From: Symbiodinium natans
Taxonomy: Eukaryota; Sar; Dinophyceae; Suessiales; Symbiodiniaceae
Direction of reading: 5' to 3'
DNA: 21,806 nt
NCBI GenBank assembly: GCA_905221605.1
Contig: CAJNDS010001351.1
Span: 1-21,806 of the forward strand
The notes below the pieces were generated by a model, which was not told the DNA's origin, did not search any database, and saw nothing but the letters and a program-made list of their open reading frames with translations. Position numbers and translations under genes: made by a program. This document shows, piece by piece, positions 11,116-19,945 of this stretch (positions are counted from its first letter, which is position 1; every line of letters begins with the position of its first letter).

Positions 11116-12135
11116 AAACAGCCGAAACGACAAAATGCACATTCTTACAATGTCTTTTAGTTCCGATTGCATTTTTTCACCGTCTTTCTGGTCAATCGAC
11201 AGCTTGCCGGGCACTTACCAAAACACTTGCTGACTGTTTGTGTTTTAGTTTAAAGCGGTTTCTCGAAATTTTCTTTCTGAAGCTTGCAACCGAGAGATTA
11301 TCCCGACAAAAAGTAAAGAACATTAAACAAAAGCAAGAGAAAATTCTTTTGCAGACGGACCAAGGAAAAATCTATGTTTGCAGTTCTTGCAAAAATTCAA
11401 AAAAAAACAATTACAAAAAAAAACAATTACACTGACCTCTCATCATGGCCAGAACGACTTGAGAGGTCGCCCGGCCTCGATTCCATTCCCATTCGACTTT
11501 TTTTGACAAAGCTTCGATTGCGTGCTCTTGTCTTTAATTTTCCAAAATGGCCAAACAGAAATTCAAGGCACACTGAAATTTGACAGAAGATTGAGCAGAA
11601 GAAACTCTGCTTTCTTTTTAGGCTGGGTGCCCTTGATTCTTTGTCTTTCGTTTTGGTTGCGTGTTGCAATTCTTCCCTGGATTCAGCACCATTCAACGAA
11701 TTTTCAAAATTTCTAAAGTTCCGAAAATGTTGAAAAAACCCTTAAAATCAACACTTGATCAGTTAAATTTGTTGAATTTACTCTGGTGTTTCGTTCGCTT
11801 CGCTCGCACTTATTCACATTCTGGAAATACACTTTGCAATTTTCAGGTGGTTTGGCTTGGGCGTCGCGCGCAACCTGAACGAATCGACACCAGGGTTGAA
11901 CTCGTCTTGTCCCGCAGTTGATTTCTGTCCAAACGGCACTGTCAGAGGCTTTTAAAAACACTTGTTTCAAAGCATTGAACTTTTCCAAGCTGTTTCCACC
12001 GATGTTGACTCTGCACCCTTCTTTTATCCTCTTCTGCCTTCAGGCCTTGCACCAAAACCTGGAGAATCTGAAACCCAAGATGAGGGGCAGCAAAGTTGAT
12101 CGAAAAGGTGGGAAAGCTCCAGTGACCTCCACAGT
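11116..12135 (+). repeat. Satellite copy 6 (truncated terminal unit, 1020 bp)
   Basis: This is the last, partial copy. Homology holds through tgacctccacagt and then stops. The next nine bases (12136-12144) still match the unit at six positions, so the edge is fuzzy by a few bases. It has a few private changes (ggtgggaaagc for ggtagggaagc, caacctgaacg for caaccttaacg). Confidence 0.93.
12103..12135 (+). repeat. Broken left inverted arm at the array end, copy 6
   Basis: The left arm is readable from aaaagg through cctccacagt, then homology to the satellite is lost. No right arm follows in the next kilobase. Confidence 0.8.
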
Positions 12136-12522
12136 AAGCCAAAGTGGAAACGTATCACAGCTTTCCAACAAGTTACGAAACTCGACGAGAGTGGTTCCCT
12201 CTAAGTCAAAACGTTCCTGCATCACTAATCATACTCAAGCTACGGGAAAACTTCAAAAGCTGAGCAGACTCCAAGCTATGCACACAAAACTGCAAACTGC
12301 AAAACACTCCGTGTCGCACCCTTACAGGGACGTACAGGTCTCAAAATTCTACATTCTTGAGGTCTTGCAACTAGATGTAAAACAAATCGCTGACTGTGGT
12401 ATGCAAGAGTTGCTTTCCCAGCATTTCTTGCAGATCAACCTTCAAGTTTTCAATTGCGAAGAGAGCCTCGAAAACTGAAGGTTTGACACACGGCTTCGGT
12501 AAGGAAGCTCTGTGTCCTTCTC
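12136..12522. other. Unrecognised DNA next to the array edge
   Basis: No similarity to the satellite and no family I recognise. A + strand frame stays open from inside copy 6 across the edge to a stop at 12478, but its first part is satellite DNA and no domain is visible. I regard that frame as chance. Confidence 0.5.
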
Positions 12523-12633
12523 CTTTGGGCCTTTAGGAAGGTTCTCATCGTTTGGGCCTGAGGACGGTCCTCATTCTTTGGCCTCAGGACGGTCCTCATC
12601 CTTTCGTCCAAGGGTCTTAGGACAGGTCTCAAC
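12523..12633 (+). repeat. 26-bp minisatellite, about 4 units
   Basis: Units begin at about 12523, 12550, 12576 and 12601. The shared core is ctttgggcctgaggacggtc followed by ctcat. The middle two units are closest and the outer two are diverged. The repeat keeps a frame open on both strands, so the open frames here are not evidence of a gene. Confidence 0.75.
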
Positions 12634-12781
12634 TGAGAACATCGCCATGCAGTTCGTCGCACCCGCGCCAGCGGCGGACGGTTTTTTGTGGAGACCGCGC
12701 AAAAGTTGGACGCCGAGGCGGGTCTTGCCCAACAACCTGCCATATTGGCAGGAAGCGGTCAGATTGCATGAAGTGTACAGG
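12634..12781. other. GC-richer spacer, no assigned content
   Basis: A + strand frame is open through this spacer (from ATG at 12648), with a proline- and arginine-rich translation. It has no motif I can name and runs on into the telomere-like repeats, which argues against a gene. Confidence 0.35.
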
Positions 12782-12816
12782 TTTAGGGTTTGGGGTTTAC
12801 GGTTTAGGGTTTGGGC
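12782..12816 (+). repeat. Interstitial telomere-like heptamers (5 units)
   Basis: Five consecutive 7-mers read TTTAGGG, TTTGGGG, TTTACGG, TTTAGGG, TTTGGGC. TTTAGGG is the telomere repeat reported for dinoflagellates and plants. The degeneracy and interstitial position point to an old telomeric insertion or a telomere-like spacer. It lies about 35 bp upstream of the first LINE-like coding remnant. Confidence 0.8.
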
Positions 12817-12849
12817 TGAGGTGCTGCCCAGGGACAGATTGTTTTCGTA

Positions 12850-14160
12850 AAGGTGGTCCTCAAGGTCAAGTTGGTCGCGTTCGCAAGGCCAGCAGACTCC
12901 GAAAGAAGCAGCACCTCGATGAGCTCATCATGAAGGCCCAGAATAGCAACAGTCCATGACAGCTGTGCATCAAATACTGGCCTGTTGATCAGGCTGTTGT
13001 CTTCGACCCACACGCTGTCCTCCTAGCCTTCAGCAGCTGCCAAACAAGGCCCTTCCCTCACATTTCTTGCCAGCTCCGCTCTGGCGCGCCACGGCCCACC
13101 TTGCAGCACAGGTATTTGCCGCTCACTTCTGCTGACTCGCTGAGACCGATTTCCTTGCTGTCGCCAAATGGCCAAAGTTCCAGCTAAGCTGGTTGCGGAC
13201 GAAATACGGCCCATAGTTTTGAATGCTGCACAGCACATCCCGCAATTTGCTTGCCTAGAAGGACGACAAACTTGCGACGCCATAGATAGGGCTTTTGGTC
13301 ACTGCCGAGAAATCCGAGAGCGTAGACAAAACGCTACGGTCACGACACGTGACAGAAGGGCAGGTAAAACTGCCCAAATAATCTCAGGAGGCATAACGCT
13401 TTCTTGATTTACGTAAAGCCTTCGACAGCATCCCCTGGAAATGTCTGCAGGAATGCCTTGTGCACTTTCAGATACCTGCCTCAGTCACTCAACTTTTCAT
13501 GCACATGCTAGGTACCTTTTCAAAACTCCCTGGGCACAAGGCTCTGTCCTTGCAGGGCAAGGCATCCGACAAGAATGCAGCCTGGCACCGATGCTCTAGA
13601 CGCTTTACTCTCTTTATCTTGCATCCAAACTTGACACTGCTGCGCCCCAGCACCAAAAACTTTCTTTGCGGATGATTTCCTGGCGCAATGGGCAGTAGAG
13701 TTCCTCTCAGACATGAAAAGTGTCCCCACGCAAATTTTGAAAATTATTCAAGTCCTGGAAGACCATGGTGCAGCTCAGCTCGGGGCAAACGGTGGTACTC
13801 TTCGCTCTGGGCACCCAACAGGCACATGCATGCCTCAAGCCCATGCTGCAACATGCCACGCTTGGCAAATGTCTCAGAGTTGGGGTCACTGGCCTGACAG
13901 GACGTTGCTATGCTCATGTCTCACGAGTACCTCGGTGTTAAACTCTCGTACAAAAACTTTGAGTGGCTCACCCTCAAGCATAGGCTACGCCATTCCTGGA
14001 TTGAGCCGAGGCGTAGGCATTGCGAGAAAGGCCGCCCAGAGGCCAAGACAGGCCATCCTCTGAGAGCACGCGTTGAGCAGGTGGTGCCCGTAGGCGCCTG
14101 TTTAGATTTCGCCGTTTGCACGGAATCGGGGATCCATGTCTCTTTAAAACCCGGGGCTGC
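12850..14160 (+). pseudogene. Decayed LINE (non-LTR) reverse transcriptase, dinoflagellate type
   Basis: A reverse transcriptase would copy its own mRNA at the target site; this copy is dead. Blocks in order: a basic linker RKASRLRKKQHLDEL (about 12872); KALPSHFLPAPLWR (frame 2, about 13046); SLRPISLLSP (frame 3, about 13137); AKVPAKLVADEIRPIVLNA then CLEGRQTCDAIDRAFGHC (frame 1, 13171-13310); motif A LDLRKAFDSIPW with catalytic Asp (frame 2, 13403); motif B QGIRQECSLAPML (frame 1, 13558); motif C FFADDFLAQW with the catalytic Asp pair (frame 3, 13662-13691); GQTVVLFALG (frame 1, about 13783); EYLGVKLSYKNFEWLTLKHRL (frame 2, 13925) in the thumb-proximal region. At least six frame changes and a TAG at 13597-13599 (where the family usually has Trp) prevent translation. 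An endonuclease domain was not found upstream. The 3' limit is uncertain. Family assignment is strong; lineage is inference. Confidence 0.88.
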
Positions 14161-14608
14161 TGGAAGCGGCTGTGCTTGTGTGATAGAGACATGTCCCCTC
14201 GGCTTCGTGCGTTGTGATGTTGCATTTTGGCAGCAAGCATCATTGTAGCAGTGTAGCATGTGATGCAGTGACGTAGCGATTGCATGTCGTTTGCTCTTGC
14301 TTTGTACAGCTTCACGTCATCTCGACTGCAGCTGTGGACACTCAATTCTCAGGTCGTAGCTCAAAGCAGTTTGCTTAGCCGAGCTATTAGCCGAAGGCAA
14401 CAAACCCGCCATAGTGCCTGTTAACGTACTGCAGCTGCGCAGCAGGTTGCGAGCTCTTGAGTACGATCCAATTGGGATCTGTTGCGCTGTGATTCGGGAC
14501 TTGCAAGCGAAGCAAGGAAACAATCGGCTGACCGAGTGAATGCGCTAGGGCCAAGGAACCCAAGTAGTCTGCTTTGGACGTTTCCTCCGGGTCCACTGGA
14601 CCTTCTTC
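14161..14608. other. Unassigned sequence between LINE remnant and microsatellite
   Basis: It may contain the decayed 3' part of the LINE, but no motif is legible. Short open frames exist on both strands without recognisable domains. Confidence 0.4.
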
Positions 14609-14617
14609 TAGTAGTAA

Positions 14618-14704
<87 letters not shown>

Positions 14705-14708
14705 CAGC

Positions 14709-14794
<86 letters not shown>

Positions 14795-14902
14795 TAGTAG
14801 TCGTAGTCGTAGTCGTAGTCGTAGTGGTAGTGGTAGTGGTAGTGGTAGTGGTAGTGGCAGTGGCAGTGGCAGTGGCAGTGGTAGTGGTAGTGGTAGTGGT
14901 AG
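14609..14902 (+). repeat. TAG/AGT trinucleotide microsatellite (~294 bp)
   Basis: The left half is nearly pure (TAG)n with a few interruptions (taa at about 14616, a cagcag at about 14704). The right half changes in blocks to CGTAGT, then GGTAGT, GGCAGT and back to GGTAGT. Every interruption keeps the period of three. Long frames on both strands here (poly-Ser with an Arg-Ser/Gly-Ser tail in one + frame, poly-Val in another, poly-Leu and poly-Tyr on the minus strand) follow directly from the repeat. Confidence 0.97.
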
Positions 14903-15650
14903 CGTTCCACACGACCAAGCCAATCACAAACGAATCTGCACACCTCCACCCTCTACCTCTTTGCCAGTGGTATGGGGGGTGACTGTATTCCTTCTGCTTA
15001 CCAGGGAGGAGTGCTTCAGGGGAGCCGTTCATATGCACTTTCCGGAGATGGTACGCGTACGTGCGCAGCCAGGGCAGGCCAGGCAATATACCCTTACGGA
15101 GGCTCCCATAGTACAATGTAAAAGCGCGCTTGCCTCAGGCAAGGTTTCAAAGAGATTCCGGCAATTTCCGGTTTCTCAGGGCAGGGGGCGATTCGGCTAT
15201 TCCGCAGGAGTGGGTGCTGTGGAGTTTTGATTCGTGTGTTTGCCATGCCGGGGTCAGTTTTGTCAGGGCCATCTGGCATCCGGGATGACTCCACCAATTA
15301 GCCATAGCGGCCAGCAAGCACCGGCGCCCTACAGATTGTGATCCTGCAGGTTTTTGAGCAAAGTACAGGGAGAAGCCACAACCGAGTTTTCATGCAGGCG
15401 GGCAGCGACTCACGCAGAACATAATTGGGGTGGGTCTGTGCAAGTGACCGGAGCAGAGCATGCACCAAGCATCACCCTGCAAAAACCAAATTTAGAGAGG
15501 CAGATATGCCACCGGCAACACAAAGCAGCGCCACCAACCTGAAGAAACCCCAACGATACGTCTTGCTGGCAGGCCCAAACCGAAAAACGCTAGCAGCTAG
15601 CAACAGCAACCGACTTCCGCCATCTCCCGTTCAAAGCCTTTTGTTCTTGC
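14903..15650. other. Unassigned region right of the microsatellite
   Basis: The poly-Ser frame stays open to 15230 and a minus-strand frame is open back to 15116, but neither shows a domain. A short perfect hairpin, CTTGCC-TCA-GGCAAG, lies at 15130-15144. Nothing else recognised. Confidence 0.4.
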
Positions 15651-15803
15651 AGGTTGGGGTGCATATTATGCATATTGCAACTTGGGGTGTTTTCAGGGCT
15701 TGATGGTCCGTCCTGGGAAGTTGAAAGCCTGAGCGGACCCAGTTTTTTGGTGCATCTTGCCTTTTGGGGTGCTTTTGGATGGCCCGGCCTGGGAAGCTGA
15801 CAA
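15651..15803 (+). repeat. Diverged tandem duplication, two ~75-bp units
   Basis: Unit 1 (15651-15725) and unit 2 (about 15735-15803) share the ordered words ggtgcat, ttggggtg, atgg and cctgggaag, with small indels between them. The offset between matching words is 76 to 91 bp. Confidence 0.6.
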
Positions 15804-16545
15804 TCAGCAAGAAGGAGATGTTGGGGGGGAAGGCTTGCGCTTGATAACAAATTGCAACAAACTTAAGCCCGCAAAGGAGATGGTGGGGAAGCTCTATGCT
15901 TTGAAAGCAGATGTTGATTGGCAAAGCCCTAAACCCCTAAAAGGAAGGTCTTTGCCAGGCCCCAGCACTGAACCCTACAAAGCGTTGCCACCAGCTCCAT
16001 GTTTGACACTTTCTGCATCCCGGATGCTCGGCGATCTCCCAGAAAAGGGCTGAGATGCGCTTCGGATTCTGCGGGGCTTCCAGACTTGCCAAATCTTTCC
16101 AAAGTGAAGATGCTGGCAAAGCCAACCCCCGGCAACTTCCCGAATGCCATCCGACTGCTCAACAGCCTTGATACGTAGTTAGGGTACAAAATAGAGCTTT
16201 CACTGGGGACAGCCCCTTATCCCAGGCGAGCTCCAAAGCACGGTGTTCTGAGAGTGCATGGAGAAACGCGTGTCTGTTTCAACAAGAAGTGCCTTGAGCA
16301 GGTTGAGCCCATCAACCACCACACATCAACACAATGCCAATATGGATATCGCAAACATGCCACAAAACAACAAAACATGGGGGAACACGCTTTAGAAACA
16401 AAAAACCAAAGCGCACTAGTCCACGTGTCAAAGGTGCACACGGCATTTTGCGGGCCCCAGGCGAGCAGAGGCTTTAGTACGCACGGGCCAATGTTTTCAA
16501 AAACTTCCGGAATCCCTTCCGGTCTGCTTTCAGGGCATAGGGCTT
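15804..16545. other. Unassigned sequence with a reverse telomere-like word
   Basis: ccctaaacccctaaaagg at about 15926-15943 is the reverse complement of a degenerate TTTAGGG pair. Open frames on both strands (for example + 16254-16568) have no recognised domain. Confidence 0.4.
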
Positions 16546-16795
16546 CCCACCCACCTTTTCCTTTTTAGAGCTTAGGGTTCGACAGCTGCTTCTAAGGCTT
16601 ACTGTTTCCCACCCAACATCTCCTTTTTAGGGCTTAGGGTTTGCCAGCACGCTGTTTCTTTGGAGTTTAGTTTTTGTTTTGTCGGGTTTTGTGTTGCTCA
16701 CATACACCGTGCACCATCTGCTTCTATTACGGCTTGGCAATTCCCACCCATTTTTTTTATTGTGTAAGGTTTGCCAACAAACTTTTTTCCGCTAC
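16546..16795 (+). repeat. Degenerate repeats with CCCACCCA and CTTAGGGTTTGCCA words
   Basis: The word cccaccca recurs at 16546, 16608 and 16743. The first two are followed by ctttttag and an (a/g)gcttagggtt heptamer-like word about 20 bp later. The third is followed by a T-run and gtaaggtttgcca. Spacing is 62 and 135 bp. They read as decayed telomere-word minisatellite units. Confidence 0.6.
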
Positions 16796-17066
16796 TTGAA
16801 TGCAGTTTAAACGCTCTTTTCGCCTGTGTTCCCATTGTAATTGCGTGACTGTCATGTCCACCATTTCAACAAACCCAAACAGATCAAACAGAAGCTTTAG
16901 AGCCCGGCCGCTGTTTGGCGTATGACTTGTGACCGTTGACCTTGGCCGACAGCACGGCAACGGTGCAGGTGCAGCATGCAACTTTCCATAACAATCATTC
17001 CAAACATAGCAAGAGCAAAAACAGCAAGCCTCCCGATGAACGCAGAGTTGGAGTTTTGTTTTGTCC
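16796..17066. other. Unassigned spacer
   Basis: No recognised content on the + strand. A minus-strand frame running from 17107 down to 16757 is protein-like in composition at its 3' end, but it reads into the decayed repeat at 16743-16795, which argues against it. Confidence 0.35.
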
Positions 17067-17348
17067 ATGGACATTGATGATGTTGATGCCCTGCGACGTG
17101 AACTCAAGGAGCTTTTGATATGTGCTGTTGTTTTGCTGAGGCCTTTCTTTGTTGATCAGCTCGCGTTCAGCGGGGCTGTCTGGGATGCTGTTCGCACACG
17201 CCGCATGCGCGCATGTGCACTTTGCGTGCGTGTTTGGAGCACAACGTCATCAATGCTCATGTGCCAGGAAGCAGAAGCAGAGCTGGAATTCAAGGATTTA
17301 GAGCTCCGATGTTGCTATCCAGGCCACCAGAACTTGATCCCCGAGTAG
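17067..17348 (+). CDS. Small uncharacterised ORF with coiled-coil-like ends (candidate)
   Basis: An intact frame of 93 codons from ATG 17067 (context tccATGGAC). The first part, MDIDDVDALRRELKELL, and a later part, EAEAELEFKDLELR (17268-17309), are in the same frame and look amphipathic and helical. The stretch between them is Cys-rich and less protein-like. It could therefore be an intron ending at gtgccag (17261-17267), with the two parts as separate exons. No family recognised. Alternatives are a chance frame, or exons of a gene that continues right. An overlapping frame to 17509 contains RVAREFRHLLPKHPKYKKP and also looks protein-like, ending near a GTATGC donor-like site at 17442. Confidence 0.25.
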   Translation: MDIDDVDALRRELKELLICAVVLLRPFFVDQLAFSGAVWDAVRTRRMRACALCVRVWSTTSSMLMCQEAEAELEFKDLELRCCYPGHQNLIPE

Positions 17349-17840
17349 CTCGTGAATTCAGACATCTCTTGCCGAAACATCCGAAGTACAAGAAGCCAAT
17401 CATACCTGTTGAAAGGAAGTTCCATGGGCTTGAACTCGTCGGTATGCTTGTGAAAATGCAGTCGGATTACGGGATTGTGCTGATGGTCATGCCCTCTTTG
17501 AATCTTTAGCACTCTACAGGAAGGCAGAAGATGTCTTGCGTTGAAGCAGTCGATAGCTGAATATTTTTCATGAATACAGTGTACAGGGAAGAAACATGCC
17601 GCGGAAAGTAGTGTGCTCCAAGATCCCCAAGCCAACATACTCGTTTCTGTGCAGCTGGTCCTGGCAGCTGTGACGATCCAGCCGCTCTTTTGGAGGCGGC
17701 TGTCATGGAGAGAGTTGATTCAGTTGCCGTCGTGGAACTGATAATGTGGCAATGTGTGTGTGTGTGTGAGTGTTCTATCCGTTGCCAGGAGTTGTTGTGG
17801 TGATCTGTGGCGTTTGTAGCAACAGTCCAGATGTTGCTTC

Positions 17841-17906
17841 GAGCAAGTTTTATGTGCGGCTCGCGAGGAATACAAGCATCTTGAAGCTGACATTGCAACG
17901 CTTCAG
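17841..17906 (+). CDS. Possible exon with coiled-coil-like peptide
   Basis: Open segment with translation beginning EQVLCAAREEYKHLEADI, preceded by a possible acceptor (tccag at 17826-17830) and followed by an in-frame stop six bases later. A donor is not clear (gcctgt would be a GC donor). I could not join it consistently in phase to the open segment at 17677-17765. No family recognised. Confidence 0.2.
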
Positions 17907-18147
17907 GCCTGTTGACACAGTGGTATTGCCAGTGCAGAACAGCTCATGTCGAACATTTGTTCGCGTTTCCCGTTCTGTGCAACTGCAAGCATCTCCTGCT
18001 TTTCTCCAGGAGCAAAGCAATGCGAACTCTCGTGCAGAGGCACAAGTGGTCCAGGTCCGGGATCGAAGAGGCTTCAGAAATGTGGCTTCAAATGCTCAGA
18101 TGTGGCTGTTGTTAGGAGCCTGGTCCCGGTGCCTGCACTGGCTCTAG

Positions 18148-18590
18148 TATGCGGCAGCGGGTGTTCGGCCTTGAGGAGGAGCTGCGGCACAAGTGTGAGG
18201 CCGGGTTTTGAAAAGGTTCTGTCACAGCTTCTCAAGTGCTAAAAGCCGTTTGCTATAGTTTGCTTCATGGGCACTCAGCATGCAGGTTGTTCGGCGTTTG
18301 CGGCAACGCGAACTTTGGTTTGAGCTTCAGCTGCGACGCCAACAGGACGCAGCCAGCCGCCAGCCGGTAAGATTATCTGATTGACGGTGACGGCAATCAG
18401 CCAGCAGAGTGAGCGTGCCATAGCGCGGTAGTTTCAGGTCCTCCCTCTTCGTATTCAATGTTATTTGTATCGTCCGCTCTCTCATATCGACATATCGATC
18501 ATGTCATGCCGTTTGTGTATCTTCGTCAATGATTTCGGCATGCCATTTCAGGAGGCGCATGGAGAGCCCCTATCCATGCTCTTGGAGCAG
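18148..18590 (+). CDS. Candidate three-exon segment of a coiled-coil-like protein
   Basis: Exon 18148-18192 (MRQRVFGLEEELRH) ends at GTGTGAGG. An 86-nt intron, 18193-18278, ends at cactcag. Exon 18279-18366 contains MQVVRRLRQRELWFELQL. It ends at GTAAGA, and the next acceptor is catttcag at 18551, with a possible earlier one, gtttcag, at 18436. Exon 18552-18590 begins EAHGEPLSMLLEQ. Phases 2 and 0 agree across both joins and no stop interrupts the joined frame. The peptide is rich in Arg, Gln, Glu and Leu. Family unknown. A GC donor after 18590, or read-through to the stop at 18657-18659, are both possible. Upstream, a frame open through 17912-18115 contains GIEEASEMWLQMLR and may supply an earlier exon, but a phase-compatible donor would have to be GC. 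The gene model is inferred from sequence signals alone. Confidence 0.35.
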
Positions 18591-19945
18591 GCTGTGACCT
18601 TAAACGGAAGTCGAGGGCTTCAATCTATTCGTTGTCGGTGCTTTCGAGGAGTTTGCTAGGTCATTGTTGTGGCTGTTGCAGCTGCTCTTGTTCGGAAGGC
18701 TGTGGGTCAGTGATGCACAGGATTGCATGTCCACGGTCTCTTACTTGTTTAACGTCAGACAGGTGCCCGCAGTGGCTAGACCCTGCAAATCTTTGCTGCG
18801 CCAATCTGCGCCATATCGGCCCTCATCGTGGGATCCGCTATCCTAAAGTACTTGTTGTGTGGGTTCAGCGTGTGCAGCACAAGGGCCGCGGTATCTGAGC
18901 AACACCGACACATCAGTAATCAGTCAGAACATGTGTTGCGTGCTTGCACCGAGACCGAATAGCCTCTATAGCTATGAAGTGCCTTCCTAGCATCTTCTAA
19001 CATTTGCTGCTTCCATTCTAAATTGGAACGATTTGAACACTGGGCCATGGAACTGGAACTTCTTATTTCCATTATGACTCCAAACTGCTGCTTACTTGCA
19101 AATCCCAACAATCGTGTCCCACGCTTCCTAAAAACCCTGCAAGGTTTGTAGTATTCCTTCGTGCAAGAAGGTGGCACTGCATTCTCGGGTTTTGGAAATC
19201 AAATAGGAGTTGTTGGAAGGCTGGAAGAATGAACGGAGTCATACTTACATATGAGTATGAGACCTGGGTGTTTGTGGGCACGGCGTATCATGCGTATAGA
19301 CAGTTCATGCGAAGCCCTTTCACGACACGGGGTCATCATGTTGCACTTCATGGCACTAGTTTCGTGCGCCGACCTTTTCCATACAACACTATCTCCACAC
19401 ACACACACACTATCTCGTGCGCCGTACAGCTGTGTAGCACATTGGTTAAGTAGCGAATATCGAGAACCTTGGCCGTGCAAATCGAAACAGCAAATCAATC
19501 ACTCCTGTTGAACTTATCACCTTTGGCAATGGATTTTGTTCAGGGAAGCCATGTGAGGCAAGTCCAAAGTATATTCAGAGTGCTATATAGAAGGGCTGCC
19601 CCGGGTCAAAGCCCTCTCTCCGCAGGTCAGTGTGTTGCGAAAGTCAGTGCTGGGATATGGACGAGTCCCAGCTGGCAGAAGCGAGTTTCAAGCACAGGGC
19701 TCAGTTAACTCAGTTCTACAAAGCGGATGAAGTTCGGGCATTGCACACGCGGCCTTCGATTATCCCGGTCGGTTGCAAGCCTGGGCAGCTCTGTTTAGCC
19801 AAGGGCTCGGCTGACCAAAGTTGTCGGCTCCAATCAGCTCGTTCGTCCACTTGGCCTGTTATGCGAATTCTGCCAGCTTTCACAGTTCACTTCACGCATC
19901 GTTTGGGCTGCAAGAGCTTTTCCAGAGAGGTCCCCCAGCCCAGCA
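18591..19945. other. Open on both strands, gene content unresolved
   Basis: Around 18990-19150 both strands carry protein-like frames: + SKLERFEHWAMELELL and onwards, and minus NLEWKQQMLEDARKALHSYR. They cannot both be coding, so neither is called. A + frame from 19630 reads MDESQLAEASFKHRAQLTQF and runs into the purine repeat. An acceptor-like tctccgcag lies at 19617-19625. A short CA run is at about 19398-19412. Confidence 0.3.

Larger units (their letters stand above)
1..12135 (+). repeat. Satellite array of a ~2.2-kb unit (5 full + 1 truncated copy)
   Basis: The word gccgaaacgac recurs at 6, 2291, 4465, 6729, 8858 and 11121, giving unit lengths of 2285, 2174, 2264, 2129 and 2263 bp. Long blocks between anchors are nearly identical from copy to copy and all lie head to tail. 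Length differences come from CA tracts, the internal minisatellite and a few larger indels. The array runs off the left edge of the window and stops in copy 6 at about 12135. No coding function is supported: apparent ORFs are shared because the DNA is shared, and indels shift their frames. The unit matches no RNA gene or transposon I can name. Confidence 0.96.

Noticed and set aside
11918-12478. 186-codon + strand ORF crossing the array edge
   Set aside because: The first third is satellite DNA that is open in other copies too. The remainder shows no domain. A chimeric chance frame is the simplest reading.
14574-15230. 218-codon + strand ORF with poly-Ser and Arg-Ser/Gly-Ser tracts
   Set aside because: Its length depends on the trinucleotide repeat, which opens most frames on both strands. 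The non-repeat tail has no recognisable domain.
19013-19035. U6 snRNA-like word taaattggaacgat
   Set aside because: Only about 14 bases agree. The conserved sequence after it and the 5' hairpin are absent, so a U6 gene or relic is not supported.
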